From Flavobacteriales bacterium UBA6051 (lineage in GTDB: Bacteria; Bacteroidota; Bacteroidia; Flavobacteriales_D; Crocinitomicaceae), in contig DIYP01000014.1 of NCBI GenBank assembly GCA_002427735.1, forward strand, positions 124,001 through 188,000: DNA of 64,000 nt, written 5' to 3'. Shown here one piece after another: positions 1-7,563 of the stretch. The notes under the pieces are model-generated. The model was not told the DNA's origin, did not search any database, and saw only the letters and a program-made list of their open reading frames with translations. A program made the translations under genes and the position numbers. The stretch's first letter is position 1; every line of letters starts with the position of its first letter.

Positions 1-308
1 TAGTCCATATTTTTGAAGCCATTAAAGTGTGCTTTTACACTCCAGGCTTCTGGCTTTTTAGCAAACCAAGGCTTAATATTGGGCCATATCTTTCCAAATT
101 GTTCTGAATTCCGATAGTTGTTCAAGTCTTCCTGAGATTCCCAGTGACTATAGGTCATGACAATCGTTGGTCGATCAATATCACGGTAAAGTTTCATTCC
201 GTGACACCCTGGAAATTCATTGACAATGTGTTTAATGGTTTCAAAAAAGGTCAGGAAATCATTAATGCGATCTTCCTGAAATTCAAGCTTTACTATTCGT
301 GTAATCAT
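1..308 (-). CDS. ABM-family small monooxygenase-like protein, 3' end at the window edge
   Basis: The visible 102 residues match the size and pattern of antibiotic biosynthesis monooxygenase (ABM) domain proteins: a beta strand at the N-terminus (MITRIVKLEF), a helix, a segment GCHGMKLYRD, then TYSHWES and a run ending in IWPNIKPWF. Family members are small ferredoxin-like dimers that act as cofactor-free monooxygenases or heme and quinone handling proteins; the substrate cannot be read here. The start ATG overlaps the stop of the upstream SAM hydrolase gene in a 4-base ATGA, so the two are translationally coupled. The reading frame reaches base 1 with two bases TA left over, so a stop codon may lie immediately outside the window and the protein is probably nearly complete. 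Confidence 0.7.
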   Translation of the reverse strand, partial: MITRIVKLEFQEDRINDFLTFFETIKHIVNEFPGCHGMKLYRDIDRPTIVMTYSHWESQEDLNNYRNSEQFGKIWPNIKPWFAKKPEAWSVKAHFNGFKNMD

Positions 309-1165
309 GTGAAAAAAGAGTCTAAGGTGTCACGAGAACCTTTTGGGGTAAACTCTATGCGAATCATATCACCTGAACTGAGTCCAAAAAGCTGTTCTGC
401 TCCACCGGTACTTCCGTTTGCTCCTCTATTAATTGCGATTTCCAGATGTCCGTTTTCGTTGAATAAAGCTACTTTTTCACCTTGCGGAACTTCATTGTAT
501 GCCATGGAAATCTCGTCAATGAAGTAATCCTTCTTTTTAAAATACAAGATGAAAGGAACATCTTTTCCATATCGTTCAAACAAGCTTTCGTGAACATTGG
601 TGATGGCGTTACCATAATGATCAATATGAATCACATGTCCTTTTATCAGATTTGATTCGGATATAGCTGTTGGAGTAAATGCATTTTTATACTCAGAAAA
701 AGGAGAGGCAAATTGTTCTATTTTTTCTCCCTTCATGAGTTTTAACCCTACCGGAATCAGCATATTCTTAGTTGGGAATTTAAACAAGCGAGGGTCAGAT
801 AGAACGTCGTCAATTCGCCAAAATGCTTGGGGAACATTCTCTCCGAGAAAAGAGCCAAAGAATCCATTATCGTTAGAAACAAAGTACTGATTGTCAAATT
901 GCAAAATAGATGGGAAACTTCCGTCAGCTCCACCAAAATTGACAATGGGTTCACTATCGAGTCCAATTACATGAACAGTTCCCTCTGGAAAGTCTTTGTA
1001 ACATGATGCGACTAAAAAAGCTGCCTCTGAGATATCAAAAGGCTTCACTGCATGAGAAATATCCACGATGGTGGCATTGCTAACAGCACTGTAAATGGTT
1101 CCTTTGAGCGACGCTACGTAGTGGTCGTTCAGTCCCATGTCTGTTGTTAATGTAATTATTCCCAT
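305..1165 (-). CDS. S-adenosyl-L-methionine hydrolase (adenosine-forming), DUF62 family
   Basis: At 286 residues this matches the SAM hydroxide adenosyltransferase family (DUF62), which uses an activated water to split SAM into adenosine and methionine and is related to the fluorinases and chlorinases. Family marks seen are the N-terminal ITLTTDMG-ND motif (Asp9), the VDISH segment, VHVIGLDSEP, and the second-domain IDHYGNAITNV motif, followed by a C-terminal beta domain with NRGANGSTGG. The enzyme is cytoplasmic. It is divergent from phoH across a 200-base gap and overlaps the next gene by ATGA. Its physiological role in bacteria is still unclear; control of SAM level is one suggestion. The family call is firm. 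Confidence 0.9.
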   Translation of the reverse strand: MGIITLTTDMGLNDHYVASLKGTIYSAVSNATIVDISHAVKPFDISEAAFLVASCYKDFPEGTVHVIGLDSEPIVNFGGADGSFPSILQFDNQYFVSNDNGFFGSFLGENVPQAFWRIDDVLSDPRLFKFPTKNMLIPVGLKLMKGEKIEQFASPFSEYKNAFTPTAISESNLIKGHVIHIDHYGNAITNVHESLFERYGKDVPFILYFKKKDYFIDEISMAYNEVPQGEKVALFNENGHLEIAINRGANGSTGGAEQLFGLSSGDMIRIEFTPKGSRDTLDSFFT

Positions 1166-1184
1166 TGTGAATAAAATTCAGCGA

Positions 1185-1211
1185 TTGAGGGCTGACTTTT
1201 TTCTAACTTTG
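1185..1211 (+). promoter_or_regulatory. Bacteroidota-type promoter for phoH
   Basis: TAACTTTG at 1204-1211 fits the Bacteroidota -7 consensus TAnnTTTG, and a TTG lies 16 bases upstream at 1185-1187. If used, transcription starts near 1218 and leaves a leader of about 150 bases before phoH, unusually long compared with the other genes here. Confidence 0.5.
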
Positions 1212-1282
1212 GCAAAAATAAGAAAAAGCCCCAGCTTTTGATGCGGGAGAACAAGTAGTCGGTTGATTACTTTTCTCGAGAC

Positions 1283-1320
1283 ATTTAAGCGATCTGCTCC
1301 TGACTGTATTCCGCTTAAAT
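1283..1320 (+). other. Stem-loop in the phoH leader
   Basis: Bases 1283-1291 (ATTTAAGCG) are perfectly complementary to 1312-1320 (CGCTTAAAT), giving a 9-base-pair stem with a 20-base loop. No T-run follows, so it is not an intrinsic terminator. A second, weaker stem (AAGTAG with TTACTT) lies just upstream at about 1254-1273. Together they suggest a structured 5' leader. Function unknown. Confidence 0.45.
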
Positions 1321-1365
1321 AAACCGTTCCAAATACCTGGTGAGTGAACTAAAAAAGATAAGTAT

Positions 1366-2349
1366 TTGCTAGAGAAGAAGATTGAAATCAAAGGGATTAA
1401 CCCTGTTGAGTTGTTTGGAGTCAACAATGCCAAACTTAAGCATATCAAAACATTTTTCCCGAAGTTAAAAGTGGTTGCACGAGGGAACATCGTAACCATC
1501 GCAGGAGACGAAGAGGTTATGGATGAATTCGAGCGCAAGTTTGACCTGTTGCTGCGCCATTTTAATAAGTACAACAGCCTTACCGAGAGCAATATTGATA
1601 ATCTCATGATGGAGGATGGCTCCAAGATGCTTAATACAGATAGTGGAAAGGAAACGCTTGTTCATGGGAATCATGGAGTAAAAATTAAAGCGAAGACGAT
1701 CAATCAGCGCCGATTGGTTGAAGCCGTTAATAAAAATGATATGGTTTTTGCAGTTGGACCTGCGGGAACCGGAAAAACCTATACAGCAGTAGCACTGGCA
1801 GTGAGAGCGTTAAAAGCCAAGGAGGTTAAGCGCATTATTTTGACGCGTCCAGCTGTTGAGGCAGGAGAAAATTTAGGCTTTCTTCCAGGGGATCTTAAAG
1901 AAAAGTTAGATCCTTATTTAATGCCGCTTTATGATGCACTGCGTGATATGATTCCAGCTGAGAAATTGGCTGACATGATTGAATTTGGGATTATAGAAAT
2001 CGCACCACTTGCGTTTATGCGTGGTCGAACACTGGACAAGGCGTTTGTCATTTTGGATGAAGCGCAGAATACCACCACAATGCAGATGAAAATGTTCTTG
2101 ACTCGGATGGGGATGACAGCAAAATTTGCCATTACAGGTGATATGTCACAGGTTGACTTACCGCGTAAGCAGAGATCTGGCCTGGCATATGCACTGGATG
2201 TATTGAAAGAGGTTAATGGTGTTGGGATTGTCAGAATGGGACAGGTCGATGTTATACGTCACAGTTTGGTAAAGAAGATTATCGCAGCCTTTGATGAGGC
2301 AGAAGAAAAGGAAAAAGAAAACAAAGATCAAAACAATAAGGATAATTAA
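1366..2349 (+). CDS. phoH: PhoH-like ATPase
   Basis: This 327-residue protein carries an N-terminal KH-like region followed by the PhoH P-loop ATPase domain. Walker A GPAGTGKT is at residues 131-138 and Walker B VILDEAQ at 228-234, with the family segments ILTRPAVEAGE and ITGDMSQVDLP. PhoH/YbeZ proteins are cytoplasmic ATPases linked to RNA metabolism and usually work with YbeY, which is not in the window. The tail is charged and rich in Lys, Glu and Asn. There is no in-frame ATG near the conserved N-terminus (an in-frame TGA stands at 1345), so a TTG at 1366 is the best start. A 10-codon GTG-led reading frame at 1340-1372 overlaps this start in another frame, which may be accidental. purC follows after 2 bases. 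Confidence 0.92.
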   Translation: MLEKKIEIKGINPVELFGVNNAKLKHIKTFFPKLKVVARGNIVTIAGDEEVMDEFERKFDLLLRHFNKYNSLTESNIDNLMMEDGSKMLNTDSGKETLVHGNHGVKIKAKTINQRRLVEAVNKNDMVFAVGPAGTGKTYTAVALAVRALKAKEVKRIILTRPAVEAGENLGFLPGDLKEKLDPYLMPLYDALRDMIPAEKLADMIEFGIIEIAPLAFMRGRTLDKAFVILDEAQNTTTMQMKMFLTRMGMTAKFAITGDMSQVDLPRKQRSGLAYALDVLKEVNGVGIVRMGQVDVIRHSLVKKIIAAFDEAEEKEKENKDQNNKDN

Positions 2350-2351
2350 TC

Positions 2352-3305
2352 ATGGGGAACGCTATAACGGAAAGTACTTTCACGTTTAAAGGACAAAAGA
2401 GTGTATACAACGGAAAGGTGAGGGATGTTTACACGCTCGATAATGGACTACTGGTTATGGTAGCATCCGATCGTATTTCGGCTTTTGACCATATTTTACC
2501 TAAAGGAATTCCACATAAAGGACAAGTATTGAATCAAGTTGCAACAATGTTCTTAAAGGCAACGGAAGATATTGTTCCGAATTGGTTAATTGGAACTCCT
2601 GATCCCTCAGTTGCAGTGGGGTATGCATGTGATCCAATTCGAGTGGAAATGGTCATTCGAGGATATATGTCAGGGCATGCTGCGAGAGAGTATAAAGCTG
2701 GTAAGCGCATGTTGTGCGGTGTTCCTATGCCGGAAGGTATGAAAGAGAATGATAGGTTTCCTGTTCCCATTATCACGCCGGCGACAAAAGCGGAAGAAGG
2801 GCACGACGAGGACATTTCCCGTGAAGAAATCATTGCGCAGGGGATTGTCCCGGAAGACATCTATGTTCAATTGGAAGAATATACGCGTGCGTTGTTTCAA
2901 CGTGGGACAGAAATGGCAGCTGAACAAGGGTTGATTTTAGTAGATACGAAATACGAGTTTGGAATACGTAATGGCAAAGTTGTGCTCATTGATGAAATTC
3001 ATACACCGGATTCGTCGCGCTACTTCTATGCAGATGGATATGAAGAACGCCAAGCCAGAGGTGAAGCTCAAAAGCAATTATCAAAAGAATTTGTCCGCCA
3101 ATGGTTAATCGAAAATGGGTTCCAGGGTCTCGAAGGACAGACAATGCCTGAAATGCCATCTGAATTCGTAGAGGTGGTCACTGAGCGCTACATTGAGTTA
3201 TACGAGAAAATTACTGGTAAATCATTCGAGCGTGCCGATACTTCAGACATATCCTTGCGCATTCAGAAAAACGTGGACGCCTTCTTAGAAGAGTTGAACC
3301 ATTAG
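2352..3305 (+). CDS. purC: Phosphoribosylaminoimidazole-succinocarboxamide synthase
   Basis: SAICAR synthetase joins CAIR with aspartate using ATP in purine biosynthesis. The 317-residue length is that of the longer form, common in Bacteroidota and eukaryotes, rather than the roughly 240-residue E. coli form. Seen motifs include GKVRDVYTL near residue 21, the ASDRISAFDHILP segment, EMVIRGYMSGHA, and LVDTKYEFG followed by LIDEIHTPDSSRY. The SAICAR synthetase signatures are intact, so activity is expected. It starts 2 bases after phoH and is probably co-transcribed with it. Confidence 0.96.
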   Translation: MGNAITESTFTFKGQKSVYNGKVRDVYTLDNGLLVMVASDRISAFDHILPKGIPHKGQVLNQVATMFLKATEDIVPNWLIGTPDPSVAVGYACDPIRVEMVIRGYMSGHAAREYKAGKRMLCGVPMPEGMKENDRFPVPIITPATKAEEGHDEDISREEIIAQGIVPEDIYVQLEEYTRALFQRGTEMAAEQGLILVDTKYEFGIRNGKVVLIDEIHTPDSSRYFYADGYEERQARGEAQKQLSKEFVRQWLIENGFQGLEGQTMPEMPSEFVEVVTERYIELYEKITGKSFERADTSDISLRIQKNVDAFLEELNH

Positions 3306-3338
3306 ATTGTTCATTTTAATTATGCCTAATTCTTAAGG

Positions 3339-4388
3339 ATGTTTGTCAGAATCATTTTCGGTACTTACAGCGTTAGAATTAAGGAGGTTGATGCCGATCT
3401 GATAAATTCTAATCCTAGAGAAAGGAGAGAAGGAGTCATTGATGTGCGCCAGAAATGTTTTCATCTTTTTTATATTCCCGTTTTTCCTATTAAGAAATTG
3501 TTCCTACTAAAATCGGAGCATGGAGTATCCGAGCTCTCAAGTGAACAAGTAGTAGAACTCAAAAAGAAAATCAAATTAAGAACCCCATTTTATTCTTTTG
3601 GATGGATCATCATAGGTTTGTTGTCTTTGCTCTGGAGTTTCACGTCGTATGAATGGAATCGTTCAGCAGTTGAAAACCGTCTTTCTGATGACTATGAGAA
3701 ACAAGTAGCAGTTAATGAGGAAAGATTGACAAAGTTGGATACAACGGACTACATAAAATTTATGGAGACAGGTTGGGCTGAAGACAATGGTGTTTATGGA
3801 AAAATTGAATTTGTTTCCAAAGATTCTGTGATGATCTCAAAACTGGTTACTGATTTTTCGGAAAAAGAGCAGTTCATTTCGCACAAGGTGAGAAGCTTTT
3901 ATTTTTCTAATGAGGCAGCGTTAAAGCAAAATACTGTTTCAATTCAAGACCTTCAAAGGACCATCTGCTCTTCTTATGATAGTGTTGAGAATCGAAGTTT
4001 TAAAGGAGTGCAGATTTTCGGAGGTAATCGTTTTTACAGAATGGAGTATGTAGAGCGCTTAGATGGTGGTCCCTCTATTAAATGGCAAGGTACAGGTGGT
4101 TTGAGCAATGGGAATTTGTTGATTGAACTCTCCAATGTTGGCGAACGAGCTAAACTGGTCAAAATTGAGAATAAAGGAAGCAATGTTCATTGGAAAAATA
4201 GTCTTCCACAAGTTTTGGAACAAGATGATATAGACGTCCTTTCGGGGTATTCCGGTTTTAATTTGGTTGCTGAGAATTATACCAATGAGGTCTATCATGT
4301 AATTCTTCACCTCGAATCCGAAAGTGGAAAGACATATGCCTTCGAACTGAAAGGTCAAGAACTCGATCTGATCGTAAAAAGATTATGA
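3339..4388 (+). CDS. Membrane protein of unknown function
   Basis: I do not recognise this 349-residue protein. The first 60 residues contain a segment (CFHLFYIPVFPIKKLF) that resembles the N-terminal part of small zinc-ribbon membrane proteins, but the paired cysteines of a zinc ribbon are missing. One clear transmembrane helix lies at about residues 87-106 (SFGWIIIGLLSLLWSF). The remaining 240 residues are soluble and polar, probably extracytoplasmic, and rich in beta-strand patterns. It begins 34 bases after purC and could be read from the same transcript. It converges on the AsmA-like gene. No function is proposed. Confidence 0.6.
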   Translation: MFVRIIFGTYSVRIKEVDADLINSNPRERREGVIDVRQKCFHLFYIPVFPIKKLFLLKSEHGVSELSSEQVVELKKKIKLRTPFYSFGWIIIGLLSLLWSFTSYEWNRSAVENRLSDDYEKQVAVNEERLTKLDTTDYIKFMETGWAEDNGVYGKIEFVSKDSVMISKLVTDFSEKEQFISHKVRSFYFSNEAALKQNTVSIQDLQRTICSSYDSVENRSFKGVQIFGGNRFYRMEYVERLDGGPSIKWQGTGGLSNGNLLIELSNVGERAKLVKIENKGSNVHWKNSLPQVLEQDDIDVLSGYSGFNLVAENYTNEVYHVILHLESESGKTYAFELKGQELDLIVKRL

Positions 4389-4452
4389 TGTCAGATCCCT
4401 CACGTGAAGAAAACGAAGTGCGCAATGCACTCCATTTTTAATCCTTAGCTTG

Positions 4453-7311
4453 CTAATTTCCTAATTTGTCCGCTTCAGACCGCGCTTTATTCATAATTCC
4501 ATCTGCTTGCTTTTGACATTGCGCTTTTGCTTTTTCAAGTTGCTTGTCAGCTTCGCGCTTTGCCACTTTTGCGGCTTCTTCAGCAAGTCTTTTCTTAATT
4601 GGATTGGATCCTGCAGCTTTAACGCCGTCATCGGCTTGTTTATATGCTTCTTTCCAAATGTTTGTTGCCTGATCGTTGCACTGCTTTTTTACTTTGTCAG
4701 CCTCCCGCTGCGCATCGGCAAGAATCTTTTGTTTTTGCTTTTCAAGCTCTTCTTTTGCATTGTCAATTTGCTCATTTACGATAGCCGTAACGGTATCCTT
4801 CACGGTTTCTTTAATCGTTTCCACCAAGTTGTCTTCTACACCCATGGCATTCATGATGGCTTCTTTCATATCCGTAGTAATCTTCGGATTTTTAACATCA
4901 CCAACCATTTTAACATTTACCGGGATCTTGTTCGGAAGCTGGCCGATGTTTACAAAAGGTATTGCTGCATTGGCTTTACTTAACAGACCTTCCACTTCTT
5001 TTATGACAGAAGCTGGAAGCTGATTTTTAGGAACGTCCATTTTCAGGTTATAGTCCATCTTTTGGTCCAGTGTAGTATATCCTGAAACCTTCGAGTCAAT
5101 TTTACCCAAATTTACGTTGAATGGTGTAACTGATACTTTACCATCTTCAATGGTGAAATGCGTTTTAAAACCTTTCAATGTTTGGTCTGAAATGTTCTGA
5201 AGTTTGGTAGCTGATTCAAGTTTCTCTAACAGTTTAAATCCTTTGATAGATAAGCTCTTCGAACTTAAATCTCCGACACTTGAAAGCGATGAAAGAATAG
5301 GTTCAAAAGATGGAGTCAGGTCAGTCGTCATATCGAAAGTAGAAGAAATATTACCATATGCATACTTCGCAATTGGTGCTAACTTTTCTACAGTTAGGAA
5401 ATGAGTGGCTAGTTCATGGATATCAATTTCTTTCAACGTATATCCAAAATCCATTTTAGGTTGACTGTGATTCTGAGTGTTATAGTTTCCGGTCAAACCA
5501 ACCGTTCCACCCATTGCCTTCATCGACAGGTTTTTAAGTTCCGCAATTTCATCTTTGATGTGCACGTTTCCGCTGATGTTGCTCACATCAATATCATTAT
5601 AACGTGTTTTTTTGATATTCGTAAATAACTCAAAGTCAATGTTAGCAGGTACTAATAAAGGTTCGTTTGTAGCTGCGCCTGTATCACCAGAACTTTCTCC
5701 TGATTCAGAAACTTCGGCTGCTTCTGATGCTGGCATCAATCCTTCAAGGTCGAGGTAATTACTGTTAAATGTGAAGTCACCTTTCAACACTTCCTCGCGC
5801 AATATGTAGCCAAAGTAATTGTCTACTTTACCTTTCATGGCGAAGTCAGACTTACCCATTTTTGCATCTAATTCATCAAGGGCAAGGTTTTGAGGAGAGA
5901 AAGTGAACTTAACTTTTTTGATGTCTACATCGTCAGGTACGCTCTCTGATGAATAAAGCACATCGGACAAAATCAGTTCTCCTTCCGCCTTGAACTTTTC
6001 AAAATCTCCCGCATCCAAGGCACTCATTGCACCTCGAATATCAACGTCGGCATCCATGATACCATTATAAGATTCTCCTTCCTCCAGCGGAACAAAGTCT
6101 TTTAAAGTTCCAAGATTTACATGAGCTTTGATGGCAGATTGAATAAACGGATCTGACATTAATCGCTTTAAGCTGAGGTTAGCATCAATGGTATTTTTTG
6201 AGAAGTTTGCATGAAATTTCGAGACATCAACCGTCATTAAATCGAGATTATCTCCACCAGCGAAAGCCGAACCGGCATCCACTTGTATATTGTTGATTTT
6301 ACCCGGTAAGTCTGGATATTTTACCGAACCATTACTTACCTTAAGTCCAAAGTCCCATGCTGGAAGGTTCGTTTCATCGATTTTACCTTTGACCATTCCA
6401 TCGAGTGCGAGCTTTCCGGATGACACCATTCCTTCATATCCGGAATGATAGAATGTTGGAATCAAACTCAAAAACTCCTTGAAAGTTGCTTCGGAGGCAT
6501 CAAGCGCCAAGTCCATGTTGTCATGGTCCTCTAACATCTCGTAAAATCCATCAACTGAAAGTTTAATTTCATTGAGGTGAATTTCATTTTCCTTTAAGGT
6601 GAATTTGGAAGTGTTTTCCTTGAACTCCATGAGAAGATTCACATCGGCGTTTGTCTTGACCTCAGTCAAATATGCAATGCCGCCCATGTCAAACGAAAGT
6701 TCATCCATTGACGTCGTTGTGATAAAATCAATGATGTCAGCTGTTAAATCACCTGACCCCGTATGATTCAGGTTCTTAATAGATGCCGACATATTGGATG
6801 CGCGATCATCGTAATTGATCTGAGCATTATTGATGCTGTACTCGTTTAATGTCAACTTAAAACTTGATGGTTCCGATAGCTCCTCTTCGGTCATTGTAGA
6901 ATCTGGTTTGACAATGTCATAATTAGCCAAGCCATTTTCAAGGACTCTAACATCAAATGTAGGATCCGTAATGTGGACTTCATCAATTTCCACCTGATCA
7001 CCTGCAATTACGCTCCAAAAACCGACATGAGCCGTAATGTTCTTAATATCTGCCAGTGCAACTCCTTCAAATTCATTTTTACCTGTCAGTTTCGCATCCA
7101 TCAATTCAACAGTCATATTCGGGAAAGTACTGATGAACGTCAGATCGAAATCTCTGAGCGATAGTTCAGCCGTCAGCGATTTGTTGACTTCATCAATTAC
7201 TAATTGTTTCAATTGGTCTTTGAACAGGATTGGGATAAGGATGAGAAGAATGATAAGAACCAGTAATGTAATTCCGGTCCATTTCAACAATTTTTTGATG
7301 ATCTTTTTCAT
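4453..7311 (-). CDS. AsmA-family envelope protein with charged helical C-terminus
   Basis: This 952-residue protein has one N-terminal transmembrane helix (about residues 12-29), then a long beta-rich body typical of AsmA-like proteins of the bridge-like lipid-transfer superfamily: repeated segments such as LRDFDLTFISTFPNMTVEL near the N-terminus and an AsmA C-terminal core near residues 700-830 (LSSVGDLSSKSLSIKGF). AsmA proteins sit in the inner membrane, span the periplasm and are linked to phospholipid transport to the outer membrane. The last 110 residues are unusual: a Lys/Glu/Ala-rich predicted helix with two similar blocks, each with a Cys (KKQCNDQA and KAQCQKQA). It is transcribed alone and divergent from ccsBA. 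Confidence 0.8.
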   Translation of the reverse strand: MKKIIKKLLKWTGITLLVLIILLILIPILFKDQLKQLVIDEVNKSLTAELSLRDFDLTFISTFPNMTVELMDAKLTGKNEFEGVALADIKNITAHVGFWSVIAGDQVEIDEVHITDPTFDVRVLENGLANYDIVKPDSTMTEEELSEPSSFKLTLNEYSINNAQINYDDRASNMSASIKNLNHTGSGDLTADIIDFITTTSMDELSFDMGGIAYLTEVKTNADVNLLMEFKENTSKFTLKENEIHLNEIKLSVDGFYEMLEDHDNMDLALDASEATFKEFLSLIPTFYHSGYEGMVSSGKLALDGMVKGKIDETNLPAWDFGLKVSNGSVKYPDLPGKINNIQVDAGSAFAGGDNLDLMTVDVSKFHANFSKNTIDANLSLKRLMSDPFIQSAIKAHVNLGTLKDFVPLEEGESYNGIMDADVDIRGAMSALDAGDFEKFKAEGELILSDVLYSSESVPDDVDIKKVKFTFSPQNLALDELDAKMGKSDFAMKGKVDNYFGYILREEVLKGDFTFNSNYLDLEGLMPASEAAEVSESGESSGDTGAATNEPLLVPANIDFELFTNIKKTRYNDIDVSNISGNVHIKDEIAELKNLSMKAMGGTVGLTGNYNTQNHSQPKMDFGYTLKEIDIHELATHFLTVEKLAPIAKYAYGNISSTFDMTTDLTPSFEPILSSLSSVGDLSSKSLSIKGFKLLEKLESATKLQNISDQTLKGFKTHFTIEDGKVSVTPFNVNLGKIDSKVSGYTTLDQKMDYNLKMDVPKNQLPASVIKEVEGLLSKANAAIPFVNIGQLPNKIPVNVKMVGDVKNPKITTDMKEAIMNAMGVEDNLVETIKETVKDTVTAIVNEQIDNAKEELEKQKQKILADAQREADKVKKQCNDQATNIWKEAYKQADDGVKAAGSNPIKKRLAEEAAKVAKREADKQLEKAKAQCQKQADGIMNKARSEADKLGN

Positions 7312-7535
7312 GTGAAAATGATGCTTAATAATGATTAAATCTAAAGTGTTCTAATATACAAATCTCACCCGGATAATATGAAGGGTACGACTGCTAATTT
7401 TGGTTAAAAACTAACTTCGCAAAGCATGCAAAATTTGTACCATTAAAGGAAAGCTATTTTCTTAAGTGATAAAACTTTCTGAGTTGTTATGTCTGACCTT
7501 GAAAATATTAATGACCAATGAAGTGATTATCTCCT

Positions 7536-7543
7536 TATCTTTG
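7536..7543 (+). promoter_or_regulatory. -7 box of the ccsBA promoter; decides the start codon
   Basis: TATCTTTG matches TAnnTTTG exactly and lies 20 bases before the ATG at 7564. A GTG at 7543 would extend the frame by seven residues but falls inside this box, so transcription would start downstream of it. The ATG at 7564 is therefore preferred. No clear -33 element is visible at the normal distance. Confidence 0.55.
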
Positions 7544-7563
7544 TGTCACCTTATTCAAGAAAT

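Noticed and set aside
144..527. 127-residue plus-strand frame opposite the SAM hydrolase and monooxygenase genes
   Set aside because: It is antisense to two well supported coupled genes and its product has no recognisable fold pattern.
1217..1345. A 6S-like or other known small RNA in the phoH leader
   Set aside because: There is no closing stem between the ends and no central bubble that I could fold, so only an unnamed stem-loop is reported.
1203..1625. Minus-strand frame opposite the phoH start
   Set aside because: It is antisense to conserved phoH sequence, with Ser/Leu-rich shadow composition.
4417..4431. Small hairpin AGTGC-GCAAT-GCACT between the convergent genes
   Set aside because: Only five base pairs and no good T-run, too weak to call a terminator.
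4507..5023. Two plus-strand frames (158 and 115 residues) opposite the AsmA-like tail
   Set aside because: They mirror the repetitive Lys/Glu/Ala codons of the true gene and give Phe/Cys/Ser-rich products.
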